Shown: piece by piece, positions 41,701 to 47,700 of the stretch
Layout of the letters: every line of letters starts with the position of its first letter
Numbering within the stretch: the stretch's first letter is position 1
NCBI GenBank assembly: GCA_032622095.1
Contig: CP136066.1
Coordinates: 171,615,164-171,679,163, forward strand
Direction of reading: 5' to 3'
Source: Siphonodentalium dalli
Taxonomy: Eukaryota > Mollusca > Scaphopoda > Gadilida > Siphonodentaliidae
DNA length: 64,000 nt
The notes under the pieces: model-generated
What the model was told of the DNA's origin: nothing
The model's database searches: none
The model's input: only the letters and a program-made list of their open reading frames with translations
Program-made: the position numbers and the translations under genes

Positions 41701-44700
41701 TGTTGCAGAAGAAAAACATCCTGATATCCTTCGATATTCTCGTATATGCCAATTTCATACTGATACCTTACTTTTATTTTGAATATGGGTTTGGTCTTAT
41801 TTTATTAAAAAAAAAAATTCTATATTGCAGGAAAGCCTTCTCAACATTTCCCTGAATGAAACCTATGCTCCAAACAAAACAGTCTTTCAGCAAATAATTC
41901 TTGCGGAATACTGGAGGAACCAGACATTCCCATATGGAGTTGTTGGTGAGAGAATTCTACAACATTGGTTTACTGGGTGTATTCAAAGCAGTCTCTTCTT
42001 ACCGACGCTTGCGATTTTTCTACTTCCGAGTCTTAAGAACAAAAGTGAAGCTGGATATCTGACATCAATTAGTTATATGATTGTAAAGGCATGCAATCCA
42101 CTGGTGAATGAATCTGTGAGGAAATCGGCAGCCACAGCTACTCTGATAATCGGGCGGACATGTTTGAGTTCAGCTGTTAAATCATGGCGTGTTAATATTC
42201 AGCCAGCTTTGGTGAACCTAATAGAAGCAGTGGTTCTTTTGCTTGAGGACGATGACTGTGATATAAGAAACCTGATGTGTAGATTAGTGTCTGAACTGAC
42301 GCAAGCCACCAACCAAGTGGTAAGACTGTCATTTATTTTAAAGCCACAATAGGGCCCTGCAAATCGGGGGTTTACAGTCATATCAAATCTCGAATAGATG
42401 AAAATATTCGAATCCTATGATTGAATCGATTCGCAAATAGTGTCTGCAGTTCTTTAAATTTTTGGTCGAAATTGTAAACCATATAATTCCAAACCAGAAT
42501 TTTATTTTAGAAGACACGCTTCTTAGATTGTCAGGGTTCGCACAGGTCCTTAAAAGTATTGAATTTTCATCACATTTTCAAGGCCCTGAAAGTACTTAAA
42601 TTTTCCCCTGGATACCTACAAGTACTTAGATGTACTTAAATTTCGTTGTCATATATATTCTACATGATCGTAACGATTAAATGAGTAAGAAATTTGTGTA
42701 AAGTTATCATTTTATCGATCACAGAAACATTAGTGTAAATTCATCCTTTGGAGACCTCAATCTGCACGGCTTCATTTGCAATAGGAGACCAGAGACAGAT
42801 TTAAGTTCCCAGATGGTGATGTGCACCCGTTCAGCACCTTGATTGTAGATTGTGTCGTCTGCCAATTTTGGGATATAGAGAGAAAAAAGAAAAAGCAACA
42901 TTCTAAAGAAGTTTCTTAATTTGATAATAAAGATATTTTATAGAGAAGATGAGGCCTAAGCAGAATGAGGTCCCCAGAGGTTGAATTTAGTGATGCGAGC
43001 CCACTGTGTGAGGGTAGCATCACTAAATTCACCCTCTGTGGACCTCATTCTTCAAATGTCCAGCACCATATTTTGAGGCTGAAAATGGCTTTCTACTCTA
43101 TCTGGTTTCATCTGATGTATTTAGGATTTGATCATTGACATCTCACATTAACTCACTATGTGCTTTCTTTTGTTCCAGGGCTTTTATCAGAGCAGTTTCT
43201 GTAAAAAGGTATGAATTCGTCTTATACTAGTAATTGTGAATTCACAAATACATATCACTTTGTTTTAACTATAAGCCAAATTATGTAAATTACTTTTTTA
43301 ATGTTTAAATGTATAAATATTATCACATGGTAATAGATTGTCAGACCAGAGTGGATTAGAACCAGGTAATGATGACATTTGTTTCTATTGCACCACACAT
43401 ACATTTTTAGCTGATAACTAACATGTCATAATTTCAGGTTTTCCATGAATACGTTGCAGCAGAGTTCTATTTCTCAGAGATCTATATCAAGAGATTATTC
43501 ATGAAGTTATACAACCCAGGTCGTGGTTATCAGACAGTCACCAGCAGAATCCAGAAGAGGTATTATCAAAATTATATAGCTGTTATGATTTATTGATGCT
43601 TTGCATACATGATTACAGTATAAAATAGTCATTAACACTTAGATGACTATATCCTTTCATTTAGTGATAATAGTTTAAATTTGAATAGTCCATTTTGCAT
43701 GTGTAGGGATGTTCGAATATTATAAGCAGATGAGACATAAATATACACCATAAAATGAACCGTCATCACATATTGTTAATCAAAAATGACTTTCTAAATG
43801 TGCAGCCATAGACAAATCAATGGGTAATTTAAAGGTACACTATTGGGCTAACTTACAGTGGTGCCTGGTATCGTTCTGCGCTGTAGACAGATTTCAGAAT
43901 ATAATTAAGATTAATTTCAACCAAATTTATGGAAATGTATTAGGTAAGCGCTATATAAATATAAGAAATAAATATAAGAAATAAATGTTGTTTGAGTGTT
44001 TTTTATTGAGGATACGGCCCTATGACCATTGGATACAGTGCCATAACCTTCAATAAAACACATCCAAATTACGTCCATTTCTTAAATAATAGTTTACCGC
44101 TATCATTACATTCTTCAAGCGATCATGCTGATTGACCTTTTCTATATTAAATTACCAAGCCTTAAAATAGGTTGTGTCATTTGCAGAATGAGGTCCCCAG
44201 AGGATGAATTTAGTGATGCTACCCCGCATAGTGGGCTAGCATCACCAAATTCACCCTCTGGGAACCTCATTCTGCAGAGGTGTAAGCAGAATGAGGTCCC
44301 CAGAGGGTGAATTTGGTGATGCTAGCCCGCTATGTGGGGTAGCATCACTAAATTTACCCTCTGGGGACCTCATTCTGCAAATGACAGACACACTATTTCA
44401 AGGCCTGTTAAATACTCATTGATTAATAGTTCCCTATGGTCATTTGTTTAACTTATTATCTGGACATTTCCCTTCAATGAATACGAGTTATTCTGCACTT
44501 CTATTATCGTTTCGCATGTCTATCGTCTGATTTTACTACCTGAACACCCCTCAACAGGCCTGCATATTTCAAAATTATGTGTCACCTATTTTTCTTTCCC
44601 CTGGTTTCTGCTTAGGTAACCCATAGGTTACAAGAAGAATTGTATTTGCTGTTCACTACAACTGATACTAATTAACTACTGATCAATGGGCAAATCATTG

Positions 44701-47700
44701 AACTAATAATTTTTAATATCTCATTTTGGGAGGTTTTGCAATCACTGATTCACGCCTTAATTATATGTAATTGGCTCAATCAAGTACACGAAAGCTTGGC
44801 GCAACCTGTTTTTTGTTCACTGCATTTTCATTTTAGGTAACCTTCATGCGAACTGAATGGTCGGCCGTTCGCCTCAAATCTAAAGGCCTGCCTCAAAATG
44901 AACAGACCATTCCAATGTATACTTTTATAACTGAGTGGGAGAACACATTCAGTATAGAAAAGGATTAAGTAGTGAAATATCTGTTTGAAACACTGAAATA
45001 AGCATTTCAAGCTACACCATGCATGAAGCGCTATATAAATGCCATATATTTATTATTAAGCACTACATGCATTCTTACGATTTGACCTGCTGAACTTTTA
45101 TTCTTGTTTCCATCTTAAACTTTTAGCAAGCAATATGATGTGCTGTTTGATGAGGAAGATAACAGCTTCTATGATGAAAGATATAAGAATATGCTGGATG
45201 TTTACAATACACTGCAGGTATGCATAGTATGCTTTCAAATTTAGAGATCAGGCATAGCGGGAGTAGGCATACAGGACATCTGCACTCCTCAAAGATGCCA
45301 GTGACATCTCTGTTCATTCATCTGCGATCAGATATCTGTGAAGGTGTTTAGCTTGGGTTAAAGGCAAGGGTGGCGTTCGTTGCAGAAATATTCATATTTG
45401 TTCAAATCGCCATCAACAGAATATTAAAATATATATAGTTTTGTTCATATGCCAAATATAATCAGCTCGTAAATAGTATATTGTCGTCAAGACGTACGAT
45501 GGTGTATGTAAACAAGAGCTTGCTCGTGTTACAGAAGTTGTGCTTCTGTTTTTACATAACACAGCGCAATTCTATTGGTTAATCACACAATGATATAAAT
45601 GCTCTTTATTATTTCCATATCAGGATCTAAACAAAAGCCAGGTAGTGTAACGTTTTTTGCTTTTGTTTACATAACAAAAAAACAAAAATTGACAATAACT
45701 TACTGTTTATGCCATGATTCTGATTGGTATAAGAACAAAATCTGTCTATATTTTACCATTCTTTCTGTTTATGGTGGTTTTTGACTAAGGTGAATATTTT
45801 AACAGCATATCCACCGCCAACGCTGCCCATATCTTTAAGTTTTGTGACCTAAAATCTTGTTTTATATTCCAGTTTGTATACACCTTCAGGTGTTTCAAAG
45901 TTATTCTATGCCTACCGATGTCAAATTGACACAACTAGTCAAAAATTGGCACTAGGATCCCAAGTTTCCAATTCAAATGACACAACTAGTGAAAAAACTG
46001 GCAATAGGACCCATAGTTTCCAATAATTTGAGAATTAGTGTTATTATATCCATTTGTCTATACTACTTTAGTACATAACAGTATACTCTATAATTCAACA
46101 TAAAAACTCTAGATTATGATTCCGAACATAGCTATTGACTATCGCCGAGGGATGGGTCACGTTGGATGAAAGCGTTAGTTCTATTGAACTTAAGAGAATA
46201 AAATTTGGTATGTAGGTTCACTACCACTAATATAGGTCATGTTCGACTTTGTGCTGTTGAGTTACAGACCTTTTCTGATCTTGACAGTTCGGTTTATGGT
46301 TGAAATTCATCTCGAGTTGCAGTTGCTCACAACCAAACTTGTTATTTGGCTATGTTGTCTCCAAATACAAGCTCAAATTGATTTGAAGATGTGTCCAAAA
46401 GATTTTCGCCAGGATTTTTAGACTTTTTTTTTGTACTAAATAGAAACTTTAGTTCACTTCCTTTTTGGTGATATTCCAACTGTTTAGGTATCCTTCTGAA
46501 ATTCAATTTGAAACAAGCCAGTGGGAGTATAATACCATGCATGTTGGTGCTTTTGTTCACAATTAAAGCAATTTCAGTGATATAGTGCCACCGCAGACGC
46601 TGCGATTAAAATCGTAAGTGGGGAAAATCGCAGGAGGAAGCATCCAATGCGCATGCCCACGACAATATCGTAGCCAAATCGTAGCAATCAAGCACGGTTT
46701 GATTTTACCAGGAAAATCGTGGCGTGACTTTGGCAACGCACGCGATCGTAGCTGTCACGTGACCACTGTCGCACTGGTCATGTTGTAAATACCACGAAAA
46801 TCGTAGCTGCAAAGATCGCAGCACCGTAGCGTCTGTGGGCAAGCTACGATTTCTCCACCTACGATTTTCCCCACTTACGATTTTAATCGTAGCGTCTGCG
46901 GTGGCACATACTGTCTGATCTCAAGCCATATTTCATATTACTTTCAGGCTATCATGAAAACAAGAAAAGAAAAATCACTTCCACTGGACTTGTGCCCTTA
47001 CAGTGCAAGTGATGTTATAGAAGACTATGAGAAGTCACTGATTGCATTATCAGCAGAAACAAAAGGTAGGTAAAAATTCACTTTCAATAGTATCATCAAT
47101 AAATTTTATTTTGGCCCCAACCTCTGGAGGAAGTTCGGGTATATAGAGCATTGGCATGTCTGTCCATTTGAGCATTTCGCACTATAACTTACGAATAGGT
47201 TAACAGTCTTTGATGTCCTTGAGTATGGTGATATATGCCAGGATGTGAAAGGATATCACAGATGGGTTCACCATTGCTACCTAATAAAGTTATGACCCTT
47301 GTCAACATATTACATAATTACTGAAGCATAGCATATCAGATTACACTGCAGTGTCGTTAACTCTTTCACTACCAAATCAACGGAGGTAAATTCACCAAAT
47401 TTATGGAGGTACAGTAATTCCCAAAGTATATGACCCTTTAACCACAGCAGATTTATGGTAATTTTTTCAGGATTTAGTCGGAAATATGGCTTTTTGCCAT
47501 TCATTGGAAAGCTCTCACACCGAGAGCTTTCCGATGAATGGTAGCAAGCCATATTTCCGACTAAATCCTGAAAAATTTCCCATAATTCTGCTGTGGTTTA
47601 GGGGTCGATTAATTAGGACATTACTGTAAATTGGTCAGGACACCGGGTTTACAGAAGTATATATGAAAATTCTGCATTTCAGATGTAGGGCATTCATGTA

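Noticed and set aside
44125-44310. Recurring short frames of the type MRSPEGEFSDATPHSG / NSPSGDLIL on both strands at many loci
   Set aside because: They come from the GCAGAATGAGGTCCCC palindromes, which read similarly on both strands; not genes.
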